Assembly: GCA_018268035.1 (NCBI GenBank)
Contig: JAFDXI010000096.1
Coordinates: 28,266-92,265 of the forward strand
Direction: 5' to 3'
Origin: Bacteroidota bacterium
GTDB lineage: Bacteria; Bacteroidota; Bacteroidia; Chitinophagales; Chitinophagaceae
Length of the DNA stretch: 64,000 bases
Part shown: one piece after another, positions 37,155 to 45,969 of the stretch
How positions within the stretch are numbered: the stretch's first letter is position 1
Layout: each line of letters starts with the position of its first letter
Translations under genes and position numbers: made by a program
Notes under the pieces: model-generated
What the model was told of the DNA's origin: nothing
Seen by the model: the letters and a program-made list of their open reading frames with translations, nothing else
The model's database searches: none

Positions 37155-37583
37155 TTATTTCTTATGCAACACATACATAGATGCTAATGGTCCTGTTATT
37201 AATTTTCCATTATTATCAAGTTGTATTAATGCTGTATCCATTTTTATATATTTTGTAAGTACCCCATTGGCATCTGTCAGATGCAATGTATCACCATATA
37301 ATCGCCAAAGTCCGATTAATTTATATTTGTTATCAAGGCTGTCTGCCCTGGAGCCTTTATAAACAGTATTAATAATAAAAGTAGAGTCACTGTTAAGCTG
37401 GATGGATACATCAATCCCTTCACAATCGGCACAGGGTATCGTACCGGAATAATGCTCTGCAGTAGTAACAGGCGACATTAGCGTGCCAGAGTTTGTTGCA
37501 CTATCTGATGATGCAACTCCTGAATTATTTGAGTTGCAGGCTGTAAAACTGACGACTACGAATAAAAAAAATAATTGTTTCAT
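37155..37583 (-). CDS. NlpE-like lipoprotein
   Basis: A 142-residue lipoprotein with signal peptide and lipobox FTAC, giving Cys16 at the mature end. The body matches the NlpE N-terminal domain: YSGTIPCADCEGIDVSIQLNSD contains the CxxC motif linked to copper or redox sensing, followed by the antiparallel strands typical of that barrel (YKLIGLWRLYGDTLHLTD). In E. coli NlpE signals envelope stress through Cpx; Bacteroidota relatives are uncharacterised. It begins 1 base after the nuoE stop and abuts the VOC gene, so it is embedded in the nuo transcript. The location is unusual for an envelope sensor. Confidence 0.8.
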   Translation of the reverse strand: MKQLFFLFVVVSFTACNSNNSGVASSDSATNSGTLMSPVTTAEHYSGTIPCADCEGIDVSIQLNSDSTFIINTVYKGSRADSLDNKYKLIGLWRLYGDTLHLTDANGVLTKYIKMDTALIQLDNNGKLITGPLASMYVLHKK

Positions 37584-37584
37584 T

Positions 37585-38085
37585 TTAATTCAGATTAACA
37601 GATTGTGTCCTGCATTCTTCAATAATCTCATCAACTTTTTCTTTTGTCAGATGCTCACGATAATATTTACCCATCTGCATCATCGGTGCATAACCACATG
37701 CGCCTAAACACTCTACCGTCTTCAATGTAAACATACCATCACTGGTTGTTTCACCTGGTTTTATTCCAAGTTTCTCACCGATGTATGCAATAATATCATC
37801 ACTACCTCTCAACATACATGGACCTGTACGGCACACTTCAAACATATATTTACCTACCGGTTTTAAATTATACATGCTATAAAAAGTTGCCACTTCATAT
37901 ACTTCAATGGGAAGAATATTCAGCAGTGAAGCCACATAATCCATTACCGGCACGTCAAGCCAGTTATCAAACTGTTGCTGAGCAATATGTAATACCGGCA
38001 ACAAAGCGCTCTTTTGCTTTCCTTCAGGGTAATGGCTTATCAGTTCATTAACCTTCTTTAAATTTTCTTCAGAAAACTGAATCAT
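37585..38085 (-). CDS. nuoE: NADH-quinone oxidoreductase subunit E (2Fe-2S)
   Basis: A 166-residue thioredoxin-fold subunit carrying cluster N1a. The four ligands are in EVCRTGPCMLRG and ECLGACGYAP. The N-terminal helical bundle (FSEENLKKVNELISHYPEGKQKSALLPVLHIAQ) is normal. It follows nuoD after 238 bases, the largest gap in the locus, in which I see no gene and no consensus promoter. A 1-base spacer leads to the NlpE-like gene. Confidence 0.96.
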   Translation of the reverse strand: MIQFSEENLKKVNELISHYPEGKQKSALLPVLHIAQQQFDNWLDVPVMDYVASLLNILPIEVYEVATFYSMYNLKPVGKYMFEVCRTGPCMLRGSDDIIAYIGEKLGIKPGETTSDGMFTLKTVECLGACGYAPMMQMGKYYREHLTKEKVDEIIEECRTQSVNLN

Positions 38086-38323
38086 TTATTTTTTATTTTT
38101 TTCTGAATGATTTTTCTAAATATTTTTAAACTGTAAATTCATCAGCTACATTTCATTCAAATTATTTTATCCAAATCCTTTTACAAATATCAATAAAAGA
38201 TATGCTTGTCTTTTATATTTTTCAAATCATCAAAAAAGGAAACAATCAGTCTTTCAAAAAAATATATTTTCTGTCTGACTATTAATTTACCTCATTCATT
38301 AAAGTCCTTTACTTTCAAACCCT

Positions 38324-39565
38324 CTAGCAATCCATCTCTCCAGCTATCAGATTCAGGCTACTCATTGTAATCACAGCATCACTAAGCATAGCACCTTTTA
38401 CTAATTCTTCATAAGCCTGGTAATATATAAAACAAGGTCTGCGAAAATGCAAGCGGTAAGGTGTTCTGCCCCCATCACTAATCAAATAAAACCCAAGTTC
38501 ACCATTACCACCTTCCACGCTGTGATAAACTTCTCCTGGTGGCATATCAATTTCACCCATGATGATTTTAAAATGCCAAATTAATGCTTCCATTTTTGTA
38601 TATACATCCTGTTTCTCCGGGAGATAATATTCAGGTACATCTGCATGATAAATTTCTGCTTCTTCACCTTTCATGTCCTGGATTTTCCGGTAAGCCTGTT
38701 TGATAATTTCTATGGATTGCCACATTTCCTGTTCACGCACTAAAAACCTGTCAAAGCAATCTCCGGTTGAACCTACAGGAACAATAAAATCAAAATCTTC
38801 ATAACTGCAATATGGAGTATGTACCCTAACATCATAATCAACACCTGCTGCACGAAGGTTGGGTCCTGTAAAACCATAATTTAATGCACGTTCTGCACTA
38901 ATAGGGCCTGCACCAATCGTACGTTCCATGAAAATACGGTTGCGCATTAAGAGGTTTTCGAACTCTTTCAGCACACGTGGATATTCATCCAGGAATTTTT
39001 CGATTTTTTGCCAGGAAACGTCTGTAAAATTTCTTTCAAATCCACCGATACGACCAATGTTGGTTGTCAATCTTGAACCACAAACTGATTCATACACTTC
39101 ATAAATCAATTCACGGTACTCCATCACATATAAAAAACCTGTGAATGCACCGGCATCAACACCAACAACAGAATTACAAACTAAATGGTCTGAAATTCTT
39201 GCCAACTCCATTATGATGACGCGTAGATAATCAACTCTCTTTGGCGTTTTTATTTTCAGCAATTTCTCGCAGGTAGTTTGCCAGCCAATATTATTAATGG
39301 GGCTGCTGCAATAATTTAATCTATCTGTGAGGGGTGTAATTTGGTACAAGGGCCTTCGCTCTGCAATCTTTTCAAATGCACGATGGATATAACCAATCGT
39401 TTGTTTTGCAGAAACAATTCTTTCACCATCTACTTCTAAAATATTCTGGAAAACACCATGTGTAGCCGGGTGAGTTGGTCCAAGATTCAGCGTGGTTGTT
39501 TGCTTTTCAATGGAACCATCCGGTAGTACTATGTGTTTATCTTTTATTGGAACTACATCAGCCAT
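38324..39565 (-). CDS. nuoD: NADH-quinone oxidoreductase subunit D
   Basis: A 413-residue subunit related to the large subunit of NiFe hydrogenases. With NuoB it forms the quinone-reducing site. It starts with the NLGPTHPATHG loop and contains YIHRAFEKIAE, the inner-cavity histidines, and the C-terminal DAVITMSSLNLIAGEMDC. It is a separate gene rather than fused to nuoC. It lies 41 bases downstream of nuoC. Confidence 0.97.
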   Translation of the reverse strand: MADVVPIKDKHIVLPDGSIEKQTTTLNLGPTHPATHGVFQNILEVDGERIVSAKQTIGYIHRAFEKIAERRPLYQITPLTDRLNYCSSPINNIGWQTTCEKLLKIKTPKRVDYLRVIIMELARISDHLVCNSVVGVDAGAFTGFLYVMEYRELIYEVYESVCGSRLTTNIGRIGGFERNFTDVSWQKIEKFLDEYPRVLKEFENLLMRNRIFMERTIGAGPISAERALNYGFTGPNLRAAGVDYDVRVHTPYCSYEDFDFIVPVGSTGDCFDRFLVREQEMWQSIEIIKQAYRKIQDMKGEEAEIYHADVPEYYLPEKQDVYTKMEALIWHFKIIMGEIDMPPGEVYHSVEGGNGELGFYLISDGGRTPYRLHFRRPCFIYYQAYEELVKGAMLSDAVITMSSLNLIAGEMDC

Positions 39566-39606
39566 AACTCAATTTGACTTATCAGTCAATTTGAAAATTT
39601 AAAAAA

Positions 39607-40194
39607 TTATTTTTTTTGATCACTAATATTTTCATGACCTGTAATGGATATACCATTTACTGGATCAGGTTTTTTAAAATCAAGATCCTTACCCCGGCCA
39701 AACATTTCATCATCTTTATCTTTTCTGGTCTGATCTTCTAATGGATATTCTTTTCGCATCGGGAAATAATCCATCTCATCCACATTCAATATGCGTTTAA
39801 GATTGGGATGGCCTATAAAATTTACTCCATAAAAATCATACGTTTCCCGTTCAAGCCAATTGGATGCTTCAAATAATCGTGTTGCGGTAAATACATCAGG
39901 TTTATTGATATCAACATAAATCTTGAAACGGATGCGGACATTATCAACAAGATTATGAAGATGATATACGATGGCTAACTCTCTGCCGGTGTTATTGGGA
40001 TAATGAATTGCATTTAATGTAGTGAGAAACCTGAATTTTAATTCATCATCATCATATAAAAACTGCATTACTTTCAGGTTCATGTCTTTTGGCACTTCAA
40101 AAGACAGCATACCATAAGGCTCTTCGAAATTACTTACCTGCTCGCCAAATTTTTCTATGAGCCGCTCCCTTATTTTTTCGTTTGTTAAACTCAT
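39607..40194 (-). CDS. nuoC: NADH-quinone oxidoreductase subunit C
   Basis: A 195-residue peripheral-arm subunit, the 30-kDa type. The family signature is visible in ASNWLERETYDFYGVNFIGHPNLKRIL followed by the FPMRKEYPLE segment. It has no cofactor and supports NuoD. It lies 99 bases after nuoB and 41 before nuoD. Confidence 0.95.
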   Translation of the reverse strand: MSLTNEKIRERLIEKFGEQVSNFEEPYGMLSFEVPKDMNLKVMQFLYDDDELKFRFLTTLNAIHYPNNTGRELAIVYHLHNLVDNVRIRFKIYVDINKPDVFTATRLFEASNWLERETYDFYGVNFIGHPNLKRILNVDEMDYFPMRKEYPLEDQTRKDKDDEMFGRGKDLDFKKPDPVNGISITGHENISDQKK

Positions 40195-40293
40195 ATCCTG
40201 TCTTAAAGGATGTTTTTGCCTTTAATCTACAAACAGAAATAAAGACTTATTAATTTATCATATTAATGCATTTCCTGATTTAGGAAAGTGCAA

Positions 40294-40884
40294 TTATTGC
40301 ATTCCATAACTACCCAACAAAGCTTTATAATGATCACTGTTTCTACGGCGTAAACTTTCATTATGCACCAAATCCTGGATTCTCAATACACCGTCAATGA
40401 CAGCTTCGGGCCTTGGCGGGCAACCCGGCACATACACATCAACCGGAATGATTTGGTCTATGCCCTGCAACACTGAATAGCTATCAAAGATACCACCGCT
40501 GGCAGCACAGGCGCCCATAGCCAATACCCATCTTGGTTCAGCCATTTGCAGATAAACTTGTTTTAAAACCGGCCCCATTTTCTTAGCAATAGTACCCATC
40601 ACCATCAGTAAATCACATTGACGGGGAGTGAAACCCAACCGCTCTGAACCAAACCTTGCAAGGTCATAATGAGCGCTCATCAAACACATAAATTCAATAC
40701 CACAGCAACTTGTTGCAAAAGGTAACGGCCATATAGAATTTTTTCTTGCCAGCCCTATCACTTTTTCAAAACTCGTTGCAAAATATCCTTCACCCATTGT
40801 GCCTTCAGGCATATCAGCAAACGCAATATTGTCTGTAATCTTTGTTTGCTTTGGATGTATATTAAATCTTACTGGTCTTGCCAT
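40294..40884 (-). CDS. nuoB: NADH-quinone oxidoreductase subunit B (cluster N2)
   Basis: A 196-residue subunit holding the terminal 4Fe-4S cluster N2, which passes electrons to quinone. Ligands are the tandem Cys pair in FATSCCGIEFM, the Cys in GACAASGGIFDSYS, and the Cys in YVPGCPPRPEAVIDG. The length is usual. It lies 86 bases downstream of nuoA. Confidence 0.97.
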   Translation of the reverse strand: MARPVRFNIHPKQTKITDNIAFADMPEGTMGEGYFATSFEKVIGLARKNSIWPLPFATSCCGIEFMCLMSAHYDLARFGSERLGFTPRQCDLLMVMGTIAKKMGPVLKQVYLQMAEPRWVLAMGACAASGGIFDSYSVLQGIDQIIPVDVYVPGCPPRPEAVIDGVLRIQDLVHNESLRRRNSDHYKALLGSYGMQ

Positions 40885-40970
40885 AATTCCTCCCTTCCTC
40901 TAATTACAGAGGAGTAAATTTACAAATCAAATTTTATCAACTTCCTTTAAAAATATTTTCATAAACGAAA

Positions 40971-41375
40971 TTAATCTTCCCATTTCAAAGCTCCTTTCTT
41001 GATGATGTAAACAAAACCTATTAAAAAGAATGCAACAAATAATATCACTTCAATAAACCCTGACCATCCTAAACTTTTAAAGTTTACAGCATATGGATAA
41101 AAGAAAATAACTTCTACATCAAACAACACAAACAAGATAGCTACCAAAAAATATTTGATGGCTAAAGGTTGGCGTGCATTACCGTGGCTCTCAATACCAC
41201 TGGTAAAGTTTTCAAGTTTCTCTTTAGTTTTTCTTTTGGGGCCAAGCAGGTGTGTTGCAATCATCATCGTGGCAACAAAACCTGCAGCAAAAATTATTTG
41301 AATACCAATAGGTGCATAATCTGATGTATTACCACCAGTTGCAATCGAGTCAAGAAAATAAATCATTGAATTCAT
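40971..41375 (-). CDS. nuoA: NADH-quinone oxidoreductase subunit A
   Basis: A small membrane subunit with three helices at the junction of the two arms. The family segments are KRKTKEKLENFTSGIESHGNAR and YFLVAILFVLFDVEVIFFYPYAV with its acidic pair. The open frame extends to 41411, but a perfect -7 box (TACTTTTG at 41396-41403) lies within that extension. The start must then be the ATG at 41375 (134 residues) or at 41366 (131 residues). It is the first gene of the nuo locus. Confidence 0.94.
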   Translation of the reverse strand: MNSMIYFLDSIATGGNTSDYAPIGIQIIFAAGFVATMMIATHLLGPKRKTKEKLENFTSGIESHGNARQPLAIKYFLVAILFVLFDVEVIFFYPYAVNFKSLGWSGFIEVILFVAFFLIGFVYIIKKGALKWED

Positions 41376-41395
41376 AACGGGGTTTGAGACACACA

Positions 41396-41403
41396 CAAAA
41401 GTA
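41396..41403 (-). promoter_or_regulatory. nuoA: Candidate -7 box of the nuo operon
   Basis: On the minus strand TACTTTTG matches TAnnTTTG exactly, 20 bases before the ATG at 41375. The region 19 bases upstream is T-rich but lacks a clean TTTG. The position argues for the downstream start codons of nuoA. Confidence 0.5.
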
Positions 41404-41480
41404 AGTTGCATTTGTGGTAATAAAAAACAAGTTATTTAATGATGTATAAAGATTTATTATTGCAGATAAAATTATAAAAT

Positions 41481-41509
41481 AAAAAGGCCCTTCAATGAAG
41501 GGCCTTTTT
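41481..41509 (-). terminator. Rho-independent terminator after the TPR-protein gene
   Basis: A 13-bp perfect stem pairs 41481-41493 (AAAAAGGCCCTTC) with 41497-41509 around a 3-base loop. It is flanked by A and T runs and sits 4 bases past the stop of the TPR gene. It separates the tonB operon from nuo. Confidence 0.9.
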
Positions 41510-41512
41510 ATT

Positions 41513-43276
41513 TTATTTCTTTTGGGCTTTGCCTTTGCTTGAACTGGGGCCGCCTGATGATTTTGATTTATTATACTTGTCAAGTGTTGCCTGTATTTGT
41601 GCTCCTGTTTTATCTGCAAACTGGTATTCTTCTGAATTGGGGTCAGTATATACCTGTTTCATTTTTGCAGTCACATCAATTGCTTTCTGATATTCCTGTT
41701 CTTTTGGAAGATCTTTTGCATATTGTGCATAATAAATCAACAAATAATAATAATTATTAAACATTGATTTTTTTGCATCATCGGAATTTTCTTTTGAAAG
41801 AAAATCATTGTACTGTTCCAGCGGCGCAACTGCTAATCCCAAAGTAGAATCTTTATCTGAACCCTTCGCATATCTTGTAAGGAACTGGTATCCCTGTGGT
41901 TTTTCAGGATAAGCATTGATATATGATTCTATAATAGATAGACCAAGATTATATTTTACAGAATCATATGTTGTTTCTTTTTCTGCTGCATCAGCTATTT
42001 TCTTACTCATATCGAAATATTCAATCTCATCCAGCTTACCACCATTTAATTTTTCTGCACTGCGTAATATTTCGAGCATTGTTTTTAAATTACCAGTAGA
42101 TGCTGCTACCCCTGCTGCTACTTTCAAAAACCTTGATTGTTCTTCCTTCACTGTATCCATTTCAATTGCTTTTTGCAAATAAGATACAGCAGCATCCGAC
42201 ATATCGGGGAATTTAGCATAGATAGATCCAGCAAATGCATAATCCCTTGGTTGAATAGTATTAGAATCTGCAACTGCCAAATATTTCTGGATATATGTTT
42301 TTGCCTGCAATGAATCACCTAACCTGTCATAATCATAAGCATATAATAAGTTTAATGGGGGGAAGTCTTTACAATCACCTGCTTCCATTTGTTTTGCCTG
42401 TTGTAATGATTCCTGATACTTACCAGCCCTCAACAGATAATCACCAAGAAGGAATTCAGTTTTGCAATCTTTATCAGCATTAGATACATATTTATCCAGG
42501 TATTCTTTAGCTGCTGAAACATCTATTTCTGCATAATAATTAAAATAATCTGCATATACGGGTGGGAAAGAAGGATCAGCGGAAATGGATTTTCCAAACC
42601 ATTCATTCATTGATTCTTTATTGCGTTGGCTTTCATAAATCCTGCCTATCAAATAAAAAGGTCTTGGGTTTTGAGGAGCAAGCGTTGTTGCCTGACGGAA
42701 TGCTTCAAATGCCTGGCCGCCTGCTTCGCTACCTAATTTTCTATAACAAAGCCCCATATTTATAAATATATCCGGATCCTGTGGATTGAGCTGGGCTGCT
42801 TGTTTTAATTTATCAATGCCATAATGAGGATCACCCTGTTTACTTCCACCGGCTGCCATTGCTCTGCCAATAGCTGTTAATATTGAAGGGTCAGGTTCAC
42901 CTTTATGTTTTCCTTTTGTAGCTGTTGTTGCTGTAATTGCCTGTTCAAACTTTTGTTTTGCTGTATTGATATCACCACCCTTTAAAATATCCACTTCTCC
43001 ACTGCCTACCCATAATAACGGATCATTCAATCCTCCACTTATAGCTTTTTGATAAAGCATTCTCGCACTATCCAGTTTTTCATCAGCGATGTAAGTCTGA
43101 CCCCACCAATAAACAGCCTGGGCATCTTTTAAATCACTACCCAGTTTTTGAAAAACCTGTTCTGCACTGGCATACTTTTCATAATCAAGGAATTTCTTCC
43201 CGTCCGCAATGCTCTGGGCAGAAACAAAAGTGTAAATACTTAGAGTAGTAAGAAAGGTTAAGATAGTTTTCTTCAT
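41513..43276 (-). CDS. Secreted tetratricopeptide-repeat protein
   Basis: A 587-residue protein with a signal peptide (residues 1-20, ending FVSAQ) and TPR-like helical repeats through most of its length. The clearest are around residues 120-235 (DPDIFINMGLCYRKLG, NPRPFYLIGRIYESQRN). The C-terminus is a low-complexity Ser/Lys/Gly tail. No enzyme motif is seen. It is the last gene of a four-gene minus-strand run beginning with tonB, and its start overlaps the stop of the PstS-like gene by one base. TPR proteins next to TonB/ExbB-type genes are frequent in Bacteroidota and probably act as periplasmic scaffolds. Confidence 0.8.
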   Translation of the reverse strand: MKKTILTFLTTLSIYTFVSAQSIADGKKFLDYEKYASAEQVFQKLGSDLKDAQAVYWWGQTYIADEKLDSARMLYQKAISGGLNDPLLWVGSGEVDILKGGDINTAKQKFEQAITATTATKGKHKGEPDPSILTAIGRAMAAGGSKQGDPHYGIDKLKQAAQLNPQDPDIFINMGLCYRKLGSEAGGQAFEAFRQATTLAPQNPRPFYLIGRIYESQRNKESMNEWFGKSISADPSFPPVYADYFNYYAEIDVSAAKEYLDKYVSNADKDCKTEFLLGDYLLRAGKYQESLQQAKQMEAGDCKDFPPLNLLYAYDYDRLGDSLQAKTYIQKYLAVADSNTIQPRDYAFAGSIYAKFPDMSDAAVSYLQKAIEMDTVKEEQSRFLKVAAGVAASTGNLKTMLEILRSAEKLNGGKLDEIEYFDMSKKIADAAEKETTYDSVKYNLGLSIIESYINAYPEKPQGYQFLTRYAKGSDKDSTLGLAVAPLEQYNDFLSKENSDDAKKSMFNNYYYLLIYYAQYAKDLPKEQEYQKAIDVTAKMKQVYTDPNSEEYQFADKTGAQIQATLDKYNKSKSSGGPSSSKGKAQKK

Positions 43277-44214
43277 TAGTCTATTTTTTTATTTAAAAGG
43301 TTACTATTTGATTGCATTAATGTTTTCCTGACTGAAAAATTCATTTTGGCCGGTACAAGGTAACTCCTTCTGAAAATCAATTGCCCTTGCTCAAGGCCAA
43401 GAAACGTAACAAATCCTGTACCTAATCCAGTTGTATTTTCTTTTAATATATAATATAATGGCCTGTACAAAGTATATTCACCTGCAGATATGGTTGCCTG
43501 TGATGGCTTTGAAAAAACACCTTGACCACATCGCTTACATTCTACTAATCCATACCTGATAGAATCCCAATATTTCAACTGCTCCGGATCATCTTCATCT
43601 CCAACCCATGAAAGGCCTATAAAACCAATCGCATTGATATTGGATGCTACAAAACTTAATAGCTGTTTGCTGTTCGTTGCTGCCCTTACATTTTTTCCAA
43701 ACTCTCCGCCATCCAACAAAGAATCCTTTAACGTGCGTACAGTACTTGTAGCATTTGTCCCATCTAAAACCACCAATTTACTTGAATCTTTCCCACCCAA
43801 GTAATTTCTAAGTTGCTCAATCGTAAACAAACTATCCTTCGCATGAATATTCACGATTACAGCTATTGCATCATAAGCTAAATTTTCCCATCTAGCTTTA
43901 TAAGATAATTTCTGTTTGTAATATTCATTTTCATCTTCGCTCAACCCTCTTGATACTATTATCAATCGCGTGCTGTCTTTTTCAAGATCTTTAAAACAAT
44001 CAACCTCAGGCTTATAGCTTGCTACTATTTGAGTACCAGGGTGTGATGATTCATACACTTTGATTTCTTCTGTAATAACCGGTTTAAAACTTTCATCAAC
44101 ACTTATAAAAATTTTACCTTTTATTGGCGAATCGTATTTATCAACTTTGTTTCTGCAGTTTACAAAAATCAAACTTATACCAATACAAGCAACAAATATT
44201 TTTAACCTGCTCAT
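43276..44214 (-). CDS. PstS-like substrate-binding lipoprotein
   Basis: A 312-residue lipoprotein with signal sequence and lipobox VNC (Cys20). The fold appears to be the type II periplasmic-binding protein of the phosphate family: KGKIFISVDESFKPVITEEIKVYESSHPG at the start, a hinge at AVIVNIHAKDSLFTIEQLRNYLGG, a TSTVRTLKDSLL segment, and the late TLYRPLYYILKENTTGLGTGFVTFL. No ABC transporter genes are nearby. It sits between a small membrane protein and a TPR protein downstream of tonB, so it may have a structural or sensing role rather than classic phosphate import. Confidence 0.75.
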   Translation of the reverse strand: MSRLKIFVACIGISLIFVNCRNKVDKYDSPIKGKIFISVDESFKPVITEEIKVYESSHPGTQIVASYKPEVDCFKDLEKDSTRLIIVSRGLSEDENEYYKQKLSYKARWENLAYDAIAVIVNIHAKDSLFTIEQLRNYLGGKDSSKLVVLDGTNATSTVRTLKDSLLDGGEFGKNVRAATNSKQLLSFVASNINAIGFIGLSWVGDEDDPEQLKYWDSIRYGLVECKRCGQGVFSKPSQATISAGEYTLYRPLYYILKENTTGLGTGFVTFLGLEQGQLIFRRSYLVPAKMNFSVRKTLMQSNSNLLNKKID

Positions 44215-44223
44215 TATTTTAAA

Positions 44224-44457
44224 TTAATAATCATGTTTTATGCCACGATAAAACCTAAAGCTTCCGTAGAATAAACATAATGCCCCAAAACCATAACGAA
44301 TATTAGAATCAAGATCACCTATAATGGGCAAGCCAAATTTATTACCAAATAAGAGAATAATTCCAACTCCTAATATCAAAGATGCCATAGTGAAATCATA
44401 CACCATGCGTAGCTGTATATAGCTTTTTTTATTCCTGTTTCTATACTCACTTTCCAT
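44224..44457 (-). CDS. Small two-helix membrane protein
   Basis: A 77-residue protein with a basic N-terminus (ESEYRNRNKKSYIQLR) and two hydrophobic segments (about residues 23-43 and 53-68) separated by a short loop. I recognise no named family. It lies 43 bases after tonB and 9 bases before the PstS-like gene, so it is clearly part of the operon. Confidence 0.65.
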   Translation of the reverse strand: MESEYRNRNKKSYIQLRMVYDFTMASLILGVGIILLFGNKFGLPIIGDLDSNIRYGFGALCLFYGSFRFYRGIKHDY

Positions 44458-44500
44458 CCCTTATTTTTTTGAAGCCGGCAATATAAATTATTTTTTCAAT

Positions 44501-45316
44501 CTACTCTACTGTTAAAAATGTTACAGGTAAATTAAAAAATACTGAAACAGGTTTCCCATTTTGCATCCCTGGTTTCCACAACGGCATTTTTTTAATCACC
44601 CTTATTACTTCTTTGTCCAAATCTGAAAGGACACTTCCGATAATTTTTACTGACTCTATCTGCCCGGTTTTATTCACTATAAAAGAAGCCATAACAACAA
44701 TTTTTTCTCCTTCCTCCAAATCATCAGGCTGGGCTAAATTTTTCAGCATGAAATTTCGCAGGGCATCTGCTCCGCCCGGATATTCCGGCATCACCTCTGC
44801 AAACTTAACCGGTACATCATCATTTTTTATTGCAGCGACAGATGTGATAATACCCCCTTTACTTGCACTCAATGCTGTTGGTGGCTTGATAATATCTACA
44901 TCCCCATTACCTACAATTTTCTTCAGCCCAATTATATTATGAATCAGGTCATCTGTCGTAGGCATATCCGTTTTTTGATTATCATCAACTATGATTGGAT
45001 TAGATTTTATCACCTGGCTTAAATTACTTGCCGGAGACTGATGAGAAGGTTTGGGTAAAGGTTGTGGTTTGGGTGCGTCAAATCTTGTGAGCACATGATC
45101 ATCAGGTATTATTACAGGTATCCCCTGTTCAATAACTTTTGAATGATGAATAATCTGCAATGCAGAAAATGCTGCGGCAATAAACAGGGTAACAGCAATT
45201 GCAGTCGCCATTCTTTTTTGATATGACCTGCGCAAAACATAAGCGCCATAATTTTTATTCCTGTTTTCAAAAATGATATCAAGCAAATCGCTCTGCATAA
45301 TTTTTTCAAGTATCAT
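44501..45316 (-). CDS. Energy transducer TonB
   Basis: A 271-residue protein with a Bacteroidota-type N-terminal cytoplasmic segment (SDLLDIIFENRNKNYGAYVLR), one transmembrane helix (about residues 36-56), a Pro/Lys-containing periplasmic linker (about 75-95) and a C-terminal TonB domain (MPEYPGGADALRNFM onward, ending in SVFFNLPVTFLTVE). It passes energy from an ExbB/ExbD motor to outer-membrane receptors such as the two in this window. exbB and exbD are not in the window. It heads the operon with the small membrane protein, PstS-like lipoprotein and TPR protein. Confidence 0.9.
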   Translation of the reverse strand: MILEKIMQSDLLDIIFENRNKNYGAYVLRRSYQKRMATAIAVTLFIAAAFSALQIIHHSKVIEQGIPVIIPDDHVLTRFDAPKPQPLPKPSHQSPASNLSQVIKSNPIIVDDNQKTDMPTTDDLIHNIIGLKKIVGNGDVDIIKPPTALSASKGGIITSVAAIKNDDVPVKFAEVMPEYPGGADALRNFMLKNLAQPDDLEEGEKIVVMASFIVNKTGQIESVKIIGSVLSDLDKEVIRVIKKMPLWKPGMQNGKPVSVFFNLPVTFLTVE

Positions 45317-45447
45317 ACATTAATTTTAAAAAAGTTAATAAAAAAATTACCGGGCGCGCTGCTATTGAAGATGCAGATATTCTACAATTCCATAAAGCTT
45401 TGGAGCAACTCAGATTGTTATCTTTGCTGCTCTTAAAAAAAATCCTG

Positions 45448-45939
45448 ATGAAAATATTAATGGTGTGCCTCGGTAATATTTGCAGGAGCCCAATGGCTGA
45501 AGGCATTTTACAGTACAAAGCAAATATGGCCGGACTGAACTGGAAAGTTGATAGCGCAGGTACTGGCAATTATCATATTGGCGAAGCGCCACACAGGTTG
45601 TCCCAAAAAACAGCAAAGCTTCATGGCATAGATATTAGCCAACAGGTTTGCAGGCAGTTGGTAAAAGAAGATATGTTGTTGTTTGATAAAATTTATGCAA
45701 TGGATATAAGCAATTATAACGATATAAAAATGATTAGTGGAAACCTTTGGGATGCAACTAAAGTTGAATTAATCTTAAATGCTCTCTTCCCTAACCAAAA
45801 TGTAGATGTGCCTGATCCCTGGTATGGAAATGAAAATAATTTTCGTGAAGTTTTTAATATGTTGAGCCAGGCATGTGATGCTATCATAAAAAATGTTACT
45901 ACAGATTATAAAGAGAAAAAATTTATTACCAACAAATAA
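45448..45939 (+). CDS. Low-molecular-weight protein tyrosine phosphatase
   Basis: A 163-residue cytosolic phosphatase. The catalytic loop CLGNICRSP at residues 7-15 has the C-x5-R motif with Cys7 and Arg13, and the general acid lies in VPDPWYGNENNF. The start is set at the ATG at 45448, because this puts the P-loop at residue 7 as in the family; a TTG 48 bases upstream would add an unlikely hydrophobic lead. Targets are usually tyrosine kinases of exopolysaccharide systems or regulators. It is followed by hisS after 30 bases and diverges from tonB. Confidence 0.93.
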   Translation: MKILMVCLGNICRSPMAEGILQYKANMAGLNWKVDSAGTGNYHIGEAPHRLSQKTAKLHGIDISQQVCRQLVKEDMLLFDKIYAMDISNYNDIKMISGNLWDATKVELILNALFPNQNVDVPDPWYGNENNFREVFNMLSQACDAIIKNVTTDYKEKKFITNK

Positions 45940-45969
45940 TAAAAAAAATCAACCGGAAAGCACTAAAGT

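Noticed and set aside
45306..45569. Minus-strand frame of 87 codons between tonB and the phosphatase
   Set aside because: It overlaps the conserved N-terminus of the phosphatase on the other strand and has no recognisable feature.
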